Part shown: positions 23,031 through 36,391 of the stretch, piece after piece
Position numbering within the stretch: position 1 is the first letter of the stretch
How the letters are laid out: every line of letters begins with the position of its first letter
Assembly: GCA_038373865.1 (NCBI GenBank)
Contig: JAXGGA010001022.1
Coordinates: 62,001 to 126,000 of the forward strand
DNA length: 64,000 nt
Reading direction: 5' to 3'
From: Uloborus plumipes
Lineage: Eukaryota > Arthropoda > Arachnida > Araneae > Uloboridae
Notes under the pieces: generated by a model
The model's input: only the letters and a program-made list of their open reading frames with translations
What the model was told of the DNA's origin: nothing
Database searches by the model: none
Position numbers and translations under genes: made by a program

Positions 23031-24291
23031 CATGGGCGCCCATATACGAAATTTTAAGGGGGGGCTCAGATGTTTTCCTCATAATTTACAGTTAAAAATG
23101 TATAATATATATGTGTGTTTGTGTGTTTCTTTGATTTACTTAGAATATGAAAGTGTGACTTCTTACTGATCGCCCCTCCTCCTGTTGTTTCTTTGTTTTT
23201 TATTCTATTTTGTTGTTAATTGTTTGGGCTGATTTTTTTTTTTTTTTTCAGGTAGGGTATCAAAAGAGAGATGCAATGAACTGTTTTAAGTGGGGTAGAA
23301 TCTTCTTAATTTTGGAGGTCCGGGGGAGAAACTTATATACTGTTTCTTCCCCGGAAAATTTTTGAAAAAATGCTTTAAAATTCTTCATTTTGAGGCGTTG
23401 TATGGCGCAATTGGGACTTCAAAAATATTTTTGAAAAATAGGCAAACAAAAAATTTATAAATATTCTGCATTCTTTTGCAAATTAAGATCAATCAAAATA
23501 TGTATTTTTTTTTTTTTTTTGTAGTTTAACAAACGATTGACATTAATCGACAGAGAGGAAGAACGAGGGAGGAGAAAAGATAAACACATTATCACTTGCT
23601 TACATTTATTTTCAGTATTGTTACTTAGTAGTTTTTGATCAGTTCCCAACTCACGAACAGAAACAGCACTTAAGAGTATAAACTGACCAATAGTATAAAA
23701 TGCATAAACTCCTTAAAAAGGAATAGTGTAGAAATTTAAAAAATGAGTGACGAGAGAGTAATATTCTAGCCATTCAATTAATTCATAGTTTATTTATTTG
23801 ATAAGAAATATAATTGAAGCACATTTTAAGGACTTTCAAAAGGTATTTAATGATTTTCAAAGACTCTAGAATAGGTCTTGCACCCCCTCCCCCCGAATGT
23901 TTTGTAATGTAAAACAGAAAAAGAAGTTTTCTTTTTTTTACAAATTCCAAATGCCAAACAATGTCGAGTTTTCTTGCCATCCTCGAATCCGCCCACTCTT
24001 TCTCCCAACCGCTAGTCCGCAGACATGGGATAGTTTCCTATGTAAATGCGGCGTCTGTCAACCCATAACTCTGCCTTTGTTCTATGGAAGAATGTAGGAA
24101 GAGACACAATGTTAAACTTCTGTAAGCGATTTCAGTGCAGATTGCAGTTTGTAGGCATTTTTTATAATTTATTCAATAATGAGTAAAGAAAAAATGTTTT
24201 CCGAATAAATAGTACTAAAAGCAAAAAAGGTAATAATTTCCAAGGGGGGGCTCGAGCCCCCCCTTGCCCCCCCCCCTTATGGGCGCCCATG
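23031..24291. mobile_element. hAT-like non-autonomous element with GGAGGTGG target duplication
   Basis: The ends CATGGGCGCCCATA and their inverse bound 1261 bp. GGAGGTGG flanks both sides exactly (23023-23030, 24292-24299), the 8-bp target typical of hAT elements. The interior shares segments, inverted, with 34627-36530. No transposase remains. Confidence 0.75.
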
Positions 24292-24503
24292 GGAGGTGGG
24301 GTATTTTCAAGGCATTTTTTCACTCTTCTGGGAGCTTGCATTCTTAAAGGAATCTTGGGTGTATGGGGGAAAGGGGTGTCATTTCTGCAGATGCAATTTT
24401 GTTCGCTTGTGTCAGAATAGTTATAGTAAACCTGCGAATGGTTGTGTTTCTTAAATGTCGTTAAAGTGGTTACTCAGTTAAATATTTTAAGAACAACTAT
24501 GTA

Positions 24504-25929
24504 CACTGGCGGAAAAAAAAATCCCAACACCAAGAAAGACTTGTGTTAGATAAACGAAATTTGGTAGGCGTGTTTATACAACTGAAAGATGACATCGATT
24601 GAAATTTCGTGTTCCGCGCATAAGTGTGGCGCAGCTGGCGTCACTCAGAACATGCAAATAAGGCTTATTTTAAAAGCGTGTTGTGAAGCTCATGTAAATT
24701 ATTTTTCCGTAAAATTTGACGAATTGCGTTCATGTTAGCCAGGAATGCCTTTAAGAAGACGAAGAAGCCATTATCAACAGCTCACCGAGTTTAAACGAGA
24801 TCGTACAATTTGGCTACGAGAAGATGGCTTTTCATTTCGCGATATTGCAGAAAGACTTGGGTGGGAATGTTTCCACCATGCATGATTATTGGAAGCTATG
24901 GGCAAGGGATGGTACTACATCAAGAAGATCGAGTTCCGAGCTGCCACGTGGCACGACTGAGAAGGAAGATCGCCGAATCTTGCGTACGGCTGTGGCGCAT
25001 CACTGCATCTGCGGCTGACATTCGAGCTGCAGTAGGTACCGTCGTGACCCAAGGAACGGTAAGAAACTGTTTACTTCAAGGACAGCTCCGAGCCAGGCAG
25101 CCTGTAGCCCCTATTCCATTGACTGCAAAACATTGCCTTTTCCGACGGCAGTGGTGCCACGACAGAGCTCACTGGAGGTCGGAGAGGAGATCTGTTGTCA
25201 TTTTTGATGAAAACAGATTCTGAATTAGTGCCAGTGGTGGCTATATATTGGTCAGAAGGAGGCAAGGGGACCGCCTGCATTGAAGCGGTCTACGGCCTAG
25301 ACACACGGGACTCACAGCTGGAGTTATGGTCTCTGGAGCAATTTCCTACAACAGCAGGGGCATTCTTGTGGTTATCCCAAACTCACTGACTGAAAATTTG
25401 TCGTCATTCTGTTAATTTAACCAGTAGTACAGCCCTTCATAAGTAGGATTCAAGGGGGCGTTTTCAAACCGGATAACGCTCGCCCCCACATCGCTGCTGT
25501 AACGCAATGTGCTCCACAGAGTGCTGACATGTTACCATGACCTGCAAAATCACCAGGTATGTCTCCAATAGATAACGTATGGGATATCATGGGGTGGCAC
25601 CTCGAGCATCATCCACAGTCAGCAATGACGGTCCTAGTATTGACACAGAAAGTGCAACAAGCAAGGAACTCCATACCACAAAGTGACATTCGGCACCTGT
25701 ATGACATAATGCATGCACGCTTGCAGGCTTGCCTTCAAAATTCTGGAGGTTACACCCTCTACTAAATTAGCATAATTTCACATTTGCACAGCATTTTCTT
25801 GAGCTTAAATTAGCCAGTGATCTTGTACATTTAATCAATTAAACATGTTAACTAGACAATAGCATTCCCCAAATTTCATTACTCTACGGCAATTTTTTCT
25901 TGGTGTTGGGATTTTTTTTTCCGCCAGTG
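24504..25929 (+). mobile_element. Second Tc1-like transposon, degraded
   Basis: The ends CACTGGCGGAAAAAAAAATC and the matching inverse bound 1426 bp, with TTGGTGTTGGGA just inside. TA flanks both sides. The transposase inside is broken by frameshifts. Confidence 0.88.
24747..25763 (+). pseudogene. Tc1-family transposase, frameshifted
   Basis: It starts MPLRRRRSHYQQLTEFKRD and continues with a helix-turn-helix (FSFRDIAERLGW). The reading frame shifts near 24865 (NVSTMHDYWKLWARDG) and again near 25015 (ASAADIRAAVGT), reaches VIFDENRF (first catalytic D) and stops. Further downstream PIDNVWDIMGWHLEHH and QSDIRHLYDIMHAR mark the C-terminal part. The usual catalytic glutamate (PIENVW) reads D here. 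Confidence 0.85.
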
Positions 25930-25931
25930 TA

Positions 25932-26681
25932 TTTAAAAGGTTGAATTCGGAAATGAACATTCCTCCCCCTTTCAAAAGATTTTTAGTGAAACGAAATTCC
26001 CCCCTCCCCCACGGAAGTAAATCTCAGAAAAAATATGACCTCAAGTGTTTTATCAGCCCGTCAATTCGAATTTTTCCAATGGAGGCGAAGGGTGCATACT
26101 AGATATAATTGACACAAAAAAAAAAAAAAAAAAAACAATCAAAACCTATGCCCACTTAAATGTATATTCATTGATTTCCCAAAGTGGGGAGGGGGGGGGG
26201 GGACAATTGAACTCCCGACTTTGGGAAAGCAATATCCCCAACCCAGAGTCACGTAAATGACGTGCTTGCATGCTTAATTGCATAATTATATTCTCTCTGA
26301 AACCGGGGAGGGGAACTCAAAAAGCAACATATTAAAATATTCAATGATAAAATAATTTATTAATTTTTAAGATGATGCTGTCAAATAAGCAATAAAAGTA
26401 ATTTCAATAATGGCTGACAATATAGTACTAGAAATTGTCCAATTTATTTCTTAAAAACACATGGCATGAAACGTCAAATGAGTAAATTGGTATGATTTAT
26501 GAGACTTAAAAAAGTAACTTTATATATCTTTCCGTACATTAAGGTAATATTTTGAGCCACATCCTGTATTAAGTACACATAAAATTAGGAAAAAAATATT
26601 AGCTTAAGTAACAAATTGTCCTCCTATTTTTCTGTCTAGAAACGAGGGAAACAGTTTTCTTAACATACTTCTGGAGCATTT
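25932..26681. other. Intergenic stretch downstream of P450 gene A
   Basis: It contains a poly-A at about 26117 and a G-run at 26190. The segment 26128-26220 resembles 63780-63845 (CCCACTTA-ATGTA-AT-CATTGATTTC word order), a dispersed repeat. No gene seen. Confidence 0.5.
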
Positions 26682-26687
26682 TTTATT
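26682..26687 (-). terminator. Polyadenylation signal of P450 gene A
   Basis: An AATAAA hexamer on the minus strand lies 58 nt past the stop codon. It is the first canonical signal downstream, so a short 3' UTR is likely. This is inferred from position only. Confidence 0.55.
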
Positions 26688-26745
26688 TGTTTTCCTCGTG
26701 AGTTTCAAGTTTCTCATTGTTTCAGGATATTACAAATAAACACTT

Positions 26746-26841
26746 TCATAATGTAGGCTCTACGTCTCTTAATTCTATTTTCACAAGAACACCATTTGCA
26801 GGGGCTATAGTGCGTATCCGAAGAGCCGTTGAGAAGTTTTC
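26746..26841 (-). CDS. P450 gene A exon 14 (C-terminus and stop)
   Basis: The exon encodes [20 protein letters not shown] and [11 protein letters not shown], then TGA. This is the C-terminal beta sheet typical of CYP3-clan proteins. The acceptor is AATTTTAG. It lies 2.85 kb beyond exon 13 because intron 13 is filled by a foldback and a Helitron-like element. The matching exon of gene B has the same 96-nt length. Confidence 0.92.
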   Translation of the reverse strand, partial: ENFSTALRIRTIAPANGVLVKIELRDVEPTL

Positions 26842-29800
26842 CTAAAATTTCAAAACTATATAAACATTTTGAAACAATTTCAGTTTGATATAGAGTTATT
26901 GATTTATTTTACAGTAACAAAGAAATAATGCAAGGATTCGTGCATTGAAATTCTGCAGCAGTTTCAATTGAAAAAAAAATAAAAATCGTTGGATAGCTGT
27001 TAGTTAAAATATTAAAGTTAAATTGCTCAAATTTATGCAATTTAAGGGTGCTTTGGGAGTTCACGGAACCCCATTTTAGTATAAATATACAAATAAAGAA
27101 ATAGATATAGATAAATGATCTGCCAATTCAGCTGCTGCAGGTCTGCCTCTGGTCTTCGGCAAAGCAGGTGGAGCAGATGGTGCGCACATTTCCTATACTA
27201 TACAGCAACTTAACTTGACACTGAACGTCACTACGGGCGGAGCCAATAAGAGCTCACAAGCAGTCGGCGAACTCCTCTAATTCGCCAAGTAGGCTGTGAC
27301 GTTTTATGTAGCTCGTTTTTCATAGGTTAACGTCACACAAACGTCACGCTGACGTCACGATTTTTTGTCAAGAAACGTTGCAGAGTAGTATAGAAACAAA
27401 TGCAAACACACGAAAAATAAAAAGTTTTTCAGATCAACTTCTAATAGTTGCCAAAAGTTGTCTTTGGTTATAGTTAGCTTTTGTGCAAAATTTGAGAAAA
27501 ATCGGTTAATATCTTCAGGGGGCGCTGCGATCGCAAAGTTTTACCATAGCTTTGTTATGGATTTTATGGTTAAAATGTCAAAAAGAATGCCTTTAGCTAG
27601 TCTCTTTGCGTTTTTTTTACTTAAAATATGTTTTCATGCATTAAAAGCATATGAAACATCATTGACTCACAAACATCATTTTATATAATATATTTATATT
27701 TCAAAAAAATCACTTTTTTTCTCGTTTTTGTTTCTTTTTAAATGCTTGAAATATAAATATATCATATAAAATAATTTTTTGTGAGTTATTTCAGATGCTT
27801 TGAATGCATGGATATATCTTATGAGAAAAAAAATGCAATGAGATTAGCTAACGGCATTATTTTTCATATTTTAACCATAAAATCCCGATAAAAGCTATGA
27901 TAAAACTTTGCGATCGCAGCGCCCCCTGAAGATATTAACCGATTTTTCTCAAATTTTGCAAAAAACCTAATTATCACCAAAGACAACTTTTGGCAACTAT
28001 TAGAAGTTGATCTGAAAAACTTTTTATTTTTCGCCCCACCCTAATTGTACCTATCGCAATTCGTCATTGCGAAAAACATAATTTGAATTCAAGATGTCAA
28101 GATCAAAATTTTTGTTGGGTGTGTGTATGGTCATTATTATTCGACTAGTTACTACTATTAAAATCTGTCCGCGTCTGTCTGTCTGTCCGTCTGAAGCTTG
28201 AACTCCTCAAAAACCGCTGAGCGTAAAGAATCAAACATAAATACCATTCGATTCGAAATTTTCTAAGGAAGACAATAAGACCAACCGCGTAATTGTACGA
28301 CGTTAATTAGCTGAGATATTAATTAAAACGTTAATTAAATTCTTTGCACTTTTAAAATTCCAAGACATTTATTTCTTTCCGTTGCCATTTTAAATTAAAG
28401 CGTTAATTAAATTATTGAACTATTTAAAATTCCAAAACTTTTGTTTCTTTCCGTACCTATTTTAAATTAAAGCGTTAATTAAATGGTTGAACTATTTAAA
28501 ATTCCAAGACTTTTATTTCTTACCGTTGCCATTTTGAATAAAAACGTTAATTAAATTATTGAACTATTTAAAATTCCAAGACATTTATTTCTTACCGTTG
28601 CCATTTTGAATTAAAACGTTAATTCAATTATTGAACTATTTAAAATTCCAAGATACTTATTTCTTTCCGTTGCGGTTTTAAATTATTAAAACGTTAATTA
28701 AATTGAACTTTTTAAAATGAAAGTGTGTTTTTTTTCCATTGTCATTTTGAATACGTGTTATAACAAAGTTCTAACAATTGTTTTTATTCTAATTATTAAT
28801 GACATATTTTTTCCCTGGTACCATTTTGAAAATGTGTTTATAAATAAAATTGCAATTGCTGTTTTTAGAAGGGACTTTTTTTGGCTGCGATCCAAATATT
28901 AAAAGAACTTTTTCGTTTAGAGTTTTGCAATTAATTTTACAGGAAGAAAGCGGTTTGGAAATAATTGTTTTTGGTAAGGAATTTTATATGTTATTTAGGG
29001 AGAGTGCTAAGTATGCGCTACTTGACATTGTCTTTCTTTTTGAGGAAGCATGAGCAAATAAACGCGATTGATTCTTTGATGCAGGAAAGCTTTTTAGCGA
29101 GTCGCTTTAGCAGGGAGTAGTTTGTTTAACTTTTCCTTGGTGTTTTAAAGGCGAGCCGCCTTGGCGGCGAGTAGTTTTTTGAAACTTTCCTCGCTACTGT
29201 AAAGGCGAGCCGCCTTGACGGCGAGTAAACTATTTGAACTTTTCTCATTACTTTAAAGGCGAGCCGCCTTGGTGGCGAGTAGTTTGGTGAAACTTTCCTC
29301 GCTACTTTAACGCCGAGCCGCCTTGGCGGCGAGTAGTTTTCTCAAACTGCCTTCACTACATTACAGCCCGTGCAACGCCGTGCCACGCAGCTAGTATTTT
29401 ATTAGGATTCGAAGATTTACAGTCGGTTTTAAAAAAGAGATCCAAATATATCTAATGCTTTAAGATTTGTTACTTTATTCCTGTGTTTTTGCGCTTATAA
29501 GTTTAAGATATTTCTAAGTCAAAGTCTTTTTTGCAGGTTTTGTGTAGTTTTCAGAGAAGTTAAAAGAATTGAAGTAGTTAAATATTTTGAATAAAATAGT
29601 TAAACTATAGTTGTAGAATAGACACATTTTAGATACCAATATAAGTAAAATTCGTCCAGGTAAAAAAAAAAAAAAATTGCTACATACTTGTTGTTTATCA
29701 CTAAGATGTATTTTGAAATTGCTGACTATTTGTGCAAGAGTAAGTTTTGCTTCTAACTGCGCCAGTCGCATTCCCAGGCAGTTTCTTGGACCAACACCAA

Positions 29801-32800
29801 AAGGAAGATAAGTAATTCCATTGAGATTTGGCTTCGTATTGAATCTAAATACAAGAAACGAGATTTAAAAGCATGCTATATGTTGGCCTTACAGTTCAGT
29901 CTTTTTTGAGGTCTCTCAAGTTTTTAATTTAAATTTCATATTCTGCTTTAGAATTAATCGACATATAAATATATAATTGCATGAACTGAAAATTTTGACA
30001 GTTGTCATCAAGAAATTAAATGTTTATTTTATTTCATACGTTTTAGCGCGAATCAAGCTGATTTAAAAGGTGGAAAAAAGTAAAACTAAATTCCAGCTGG
30101 AACTCACAAAAGTGTTATGAAAGCGAATCAGGGGTACAAAAAATTGCACAATTTAATTTATTGTTCCTAGAAAAACTCAAAGAGCTCGGGGTGGAGGTCA
30201 GGCTGCTCTCACATTTGCAAAGACTGAATCACTAGCTCAAAGATTCCTGAATTTGTCTGCAGAAACAACGATTTTTGATGCTTAATCTACTTTTATCGAC
30301 TCCACAGAAGCCTAAAGATTTCATATACCCCAGCTTTTACTGTGCTATAAGTACACTAAATTAAAGCACTGGTGCAGTGCTGTTTTAAAGGACAAAATTT
30401 GATCTGATTGGTTTTCTAAAAAATAAAAAAAAGCTTTTTTACATAGAAAATTTGCGCCCGGAAAATGTTTGCTTTTTCTCGGGACGTATAGTACAGGTGC
30501 CCCTCTCCCAAAGAGTAAGGACCTGTTGCCCCCCTTTCCTATGCCGAGAAAACCAACCAAGAACGCGAAACCCCCTAGAAACAGAGAAATGCCCCCTCCC
30601 AAGCAATTTCAATGATGCATCCTTCACCATCACCCCCCCCACCCTTTTTTTTTGTCTCAAGAGTGGAATACGACAATTTGTTCCTCGTAATAATTAAAGG
30701 TTTGGATTGGTACTTCTCTTAGTTTACAAAAAGAATTTAAACTTGCCATGCCTTCTAGGTAAGGACAAACTCAGTTTATTTTTAGCAGCTTATTTATAAA
30801 ATATTAAATGTCTACGAAATTAGTTGGTTTCAGTTCAGTGATTCTTTGAACACTTTTCGTGTAAAATACTTTCAATGCACAAAAACATTTAAGTACCTTT
30901 CTGGCATAAACTTTTCGGGTTCTGACCAAAACTCCGGATCATGATGCATTAAGTAGACTGGCGCTTGAATAATCGTGCCTTTTGGGATTTTGAATTCACC
31001 GTACTGTACATCTTCAACAGCAAAGCGATTAGTGAATCTGTGATAGGATGAAAAAAAAAAAAAAAAGAATGTCATACCATATTTTAAGTACAAAGAAACA
31101 AAAATAATGCTATGAAAAGAAAACATATCAAAAGTTTCTAGTTTGTGAAGCAACAAGAATTATTATTCTGTATGGCATTTTGCCAAATTCATTGTTTTTG
31201 TAAAATACAGCATGAAAATTTAACAACATTTACAAATGACTGTTATGCATTTATGCAGTTAAATTTGATTGGTTATACTTACAAATTAACTGGAGGAAAT
31301 ATTCTCAACGATTCGTTTAAAACGTAATCCAGATAAGACAACCTGCTTACTGTTGCATAGTCCAATACATGCCCCTTAAAAGATAGTTAAAATTACTTTT
31401 CATGCAATAACTATAATTTTCAATTTTTCTGACAATGGACCTGATAATTGAATTTTGCTTTTTTCAAAGGTAATTAAAAAGAAAAAAGATAAATGAAAAA
31501 ATACAATTTCTCTGCGTGGAAAGGAAAAAAAAAGTGTGCCCGATTAACTATCATATTTTTTGTCCCATTCAACTACAATAATATTTTAAACTATAATTGT
31601 ATTATAAAAAAGGATAGAGCTGAAATTAAATTAAAGCGCGCCTAAAAATGTGGGTAGGAATAACTTAATTTTAATAATACTCAGAATAGCTAAAAGTTAA
31701 TGGCAGTTTACGTAGGGGCTAGTTTGGAAAGAAACTTAATTTTCAATCTAATTCAAGCCAATTTTACTCTCAGTGGGAAGGGAGGAAAAACAGTTTAACT
31801 CTTAAAAACAGTCGTCCAGTCAGATTAATTTAATCACTACTGCTACTGATAGTCTTAAAAAAAAAAAAAAAATCCTCGTACCTTTACAAAAACTATCAAT
31901 GCTCCTTTCAACTTTATCTCATTCAATATCACCCCCCCCCCCATCCTCCGCTGCTTTTCATTGTCTCCTTTCTTCCAGTTCATCCCGAATTTTAATTTTG
32001 CGATTATTTCCCCATAAAGATAGATAGCTTATTTCCTGATTTTTACTGTAGATTAAACTATAGAAGCCAAAAGAGAAGTATTAAACAACACACCCAACTC
32101 CAGGGTCCCCCGTACCTATTAATGTACGTGAATTAACCTGTTTGGGTAGGGCCCTGAAGAGCGTTGTTTTTATTGCTCCACACCAGAAGCCGATCACCTC
32201 CTGGTCCAGTATCCCAGAGGTATTGATTTGGAAGTGGAATTTGGAGGACTTTGTCACCAAGAATATATTTAACGTGTTCCAGGCACCAGTACTCAACACG
32301 TTGGTTCTTCGACCGTGTTGACATCGAACCCCAGACCCTCCAGCTACGAGGACACCTTCTCGATCAGGCCGTCCCTGCCTCCAGTATCTAACAGCAAATC
32401 TACAGCAATTTCAGATTGATGTAGAAACACGCGCATTGGAAGCGTAATTTTTCTTTCTACACAAAAGTTGCTCTCATGTTTTCCACATAGTTACAACGAC
32501 GCATATGACGCCATACCATGCTACTTAAGCAGGGGCGGATCCTGCTTCTGGTCAAGGAGGTGGTCATTTTCGGAAAGGGGATGGGGGTCAAAGGGCAATT
32601 TCTGTGCGAAAATGAGTGTTTGGCAATTTTTTCGTAATATTAGTCCGAAAAACTGCAGTTTTATCCTATATTTGGTCGTTAAGAGGTGGGGGTATGTCAC
32701 CTATCATATTTTTGTCCCATTCAACTGCAATAATATTTTCATGAATGTCATGACCCCCAGACCCTTCCTCTGGATCCGCGCCTGGACTTAAGGAGGTCTT

Positions 32801-35800
32801 TCGAACATATGATTAGGCTTTAATACTTTCTTTTCACGATTGATCAAATAATTACTGTTTTGATTCATAATTTAATCAGAAATGTAGAAAACTTTACTGT
32901 TCTCCCATTTCCTTGTTAAGAGCTTGAGTTTTATCAATTGTTTACTTTTTGAACAAGATCATGAATTTCTTCGTATAGTTTTTCTTGAACATCGGGATGT
33001 TTAGCAAGCAAGTACGTAGTAAACGAAAGAGCTGTGCTAGTTGTCTCATACCTGAAAGAAAAAGAAGTATTGTGCATAAATTAATTTGGTGCAAAGCACC
33101 TTCTTTTAACCAAGGTTTCCTAGGATATTAGAGTTACGATAAATATTGTTTAGATTTTCAATACAAGCAGCATTAACGAAAAAGAAGGAAATAGATTTTT
33201 GAGCAAAATAAATTCAAGTTAATGAGCTTCAATTAGTATTCTTGTGACTAACATATTTGTATTATAATTGTATTTGTCAAATATAAACAAATTTGTGCAG
33301 ACTTTCGACCTGATTGACTTCAATCTACACAAAATTTTGTACATTGCTTCTTTTATACAGGGTGCTCAGTTTTAACTTGCTTGATTACGCAACCATTCGT
33401 CCTAAATGCATATCTCCAATAGCAAAAAGGCTCAAAATTTGGTGTAGATTTAAGACGTTAAAAGTCTGAAGCGAAAAAAAGTCAAAAAATACAAAGCTGA
33501 CTTTTCATATGGACTCCAGATCCCCTAACTAATGTTTAGGAAAAGCAATCTCCATTGAAAAACAATTTCAACCCAAAAAATGGAAAGATTTGCTATTAAA
33601 ACTCGAAAGGGTATTAGAGTTCAAAGTTTTACAGTTTCGTGCAGAAAATGAGGTTGGAACGCATAGCCCTTTCAGTAGAATAACCGGTTGCCATTCTACT
33701 AAAGCCGTTTGTGGCTATATTTTTAACCCCTGACGCAATAAGGAAGGGAGTTATAAGTTTAACGTATATATGTATCTATCTGTGGCACCGTACAGCCTAA
33801 ACGGATGGACCGATTTTGGATTTTTTTTTCATTGAAAGGTGTTCTTAGCTAGATCGCGTCTTCGGATAACATTAATTAACAACGATTTTTAAAACTTTTA
33901 AAATATTTTTCACGAGTTTTGAAGTGAAGAAATTTAAAACAATAGTACCAAAACAAAGAAAAAAAATCTGCGTCTGATAAGATGTGTTTGTAACTTCCAT
34001 GTAAAATAGCTTAGAATTATAACGTTTTTTAGTAAATGCGGCTAAGCCTTAAATTTACGCGATTGGAGACCGATGTCATTGTTGGACGACGAGAAAAGAA
34101 AACTCAATGAGTTAAAATGCTTATCTGTTGCCAGTTTCTAGTTGTTAACAATTAAAATACTTGTTACTGATTTTAGGATAAGAATTTTCAATTTTTGCTC
34201 TTTATTCTGCTTTTGTGACTGCAAATTGTACTTGTAAGGATTATCTTTCCTTTTCAATGCTTGCCACATCCTCTCGAAAACAACTAAATGTATTTAGATG
34301 TAAAATGCTTTATGGCCACAGAAGTTCGTTTTAATATGAAGTCTCCAATCAGTGTCAGGGGTTGTTTAACTTTTTAATTTAATCTTAGTACTTGTTCCAG
34401 GGTGTTTTGTAAAATTAATTTCTTCCTATTATTACCCAATATTTATAGACACCAGCTCTTAGTATTAAATCCGATATGTGATGCAAAATTTTAACTTTGC
34501 TTTTATTTATAATTTCTATGTTTAAAACTTAAGCTGAAAACATATTGAAAACTTTTCTGGAAACGTACATTATTTGAAATCTTGTGCTTAATTTCATAAT
34601 TTAAAACCAAAATTTGACATGTATATCAAGGCCGTATCCAGAGGGGGGCCCGACGCCCCCCCCCAGGCCAAAACCCGAAATGTTTGATAATGTAAAACAG
34701 AAAAAAAAGCTTTCTTTTTTTTTTAAATTCCAAATGACAAAAAAGTTTTTTTTTTCCTTTTAACTATTAAACGAGTGAAAATTTGAAGAAGTACAAAAAA
34801 AAAAAAAAAAAAAAGACAATTCAAATTCTCATTAGCTGCGAAACATACTTGAAAACATGACTCTCATTAGCACTTCCAGCTCTCTTTCCAAAATCAATTC
34901 AGGCTCAAGGCAAGCTACTTGTCAGTTTGATCGGCGGCCCTCCCCCAGAAAGCTTATGAAACTTACACCACTCATATTTTTACCCCCTAATCGCCTGGCC
35001 CCTAGTTTCCGACTAACCTGAGATTGCTTCTCACTGCCCTGATTCAATTAAGAGGGTACTTTGTTGGTCCCCATTTATAAGCATTTGTAACCCTCGAGGG
35101 ATTTTAATAGCTAAACATGTCTTCAATCAACAAGACCACGCAAAAACGGATACGTTTACAGACCCTCTGCTTTGTTGGACGCTCACCAATCTTAGACAAA
35201 AGTTACTTTAAAAAATATCCATTTGCAAATGCTTAAAAACCTTGAAAACTTTGTTAAATGTAGCTGTAAACCTTGAATTTTAAAGTTTCTACCTCAAATG
35301 GGGGGGAGGGGGGAGGGGGGCATCAAGTTGCGCAAAACTCAGTTCCTTGATTTAAAAAATATTCTGCGTAATGCAAAAATCATAATCTAGCATTTTTTTA
35401 GCATATTTTCAAAAATAATTTTTTGTGACATGTTTTATTTCTGACTATTCATTTAATACCTAATTCAGTATTTTAGAAGTTACTTTGTAATTGATTAATT
35501 TATTAATATGTTAAGCACGAGAAATAATATTACCCTACCTGTATTCTTTTTCGTTTTCTGCAGTACTAGTGATTGAAAAAGAAATTGTCGTTATAAATAT
35601 TTTTTAATATCTATTTTTAATCTTTAAAAGATGTGTCTTTCAAAGTTTTAACGATTTCGTAAGACTGTCCATCCAATCAACTATTAAAACGTCAGAGACT
35701 GGAAAGTGCAAATGAAATGCTTTAAAGAATTTTAACTGTTCTAGAGTCTTTGAAAATCATTAAATACCTTTTTGAAACTCCTTTAAAAGTGCTTCAATCC

Positions 35801-36360
35801 TATTTCTTATCAAATAATTAACTAAATGGCCAGAAAGTTACTCTCTCGTTAATTATTTTTTAAATCTCTACACTATTTCTTTTAAAGAATTTTATGTGTT
35901 TTATGCTATTGATTATTTTATGTTACTAAGTGCTGTGTCTGTTGGTGAGTTGGGGAACTGATCAAAAACTACTATGCAACTATAGTGAAAACCGATGTAA
36001 GCAAGTGATAATGTGTTAATCTTTTCTCCTCCCTTGTCCTTCCTCTCTGTCGATTAATGTTAAAAAACATTTTATTTATGCTTTAATTAATCTTAATTTG
36101 CAAAGGAATGCAGAAAATTTATGAGATTGTTGTTTGCCTACTTTTCCAACATGTTTTTCCTAATTGCCCCATACAAGGCCTCAAAATGCAGAATTTTAAA
36201 ACTTTTTTCAAAAATTTTCCCGGGGGAGAAACCCCCGGACCCCCTAAATTACGGACATTCTACCTCAATTCAAAAAGTTCTCATTACATACCTCTCTTAA
36301 TACCACTACCCCTAATAAAGAACAGCACAAGAAAATAATAAGAATAAAAAGAAAGCAAAA

Positions 36361-36391
<31 letters not shown>

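Larger units (their letters stand above)
28150..29394 (+). mobile_element. Helitron-like non-autonomous element in intron 13
   Basis: The right end is GCCCGTGCAACGCCG, a hairpin, then CACGCAGCTAG followed by T, as in Helitron 3' ends. The left side has TACTACTATTAAAATCTG followed by GTCTGTC repeats and AAAACCGCTGAGCG, a common Helitron 5' pattern. No terminal inverted repeat. The exact 5' base is uncertain. Two minisatellites fill the interior. Confidence 0.6.

Noticed and set aside
24810..25389. Separate genes in three frames
   Set aside because: They are pieces of one frameshifted Tc1 transposase or its shadow frames.
1..26600. A third P450 copy in the left flank
   Set aside because: No heme loop, ExxR, PERF or helix I motif was seen on either strand there.
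30345..30697. Glycine-rich frame [14 protein letters not shown] and its overlaps
   Set aside because: A C-rich intronic block read on either strand. No conserved domain, and it lies inside P450 intron 12.
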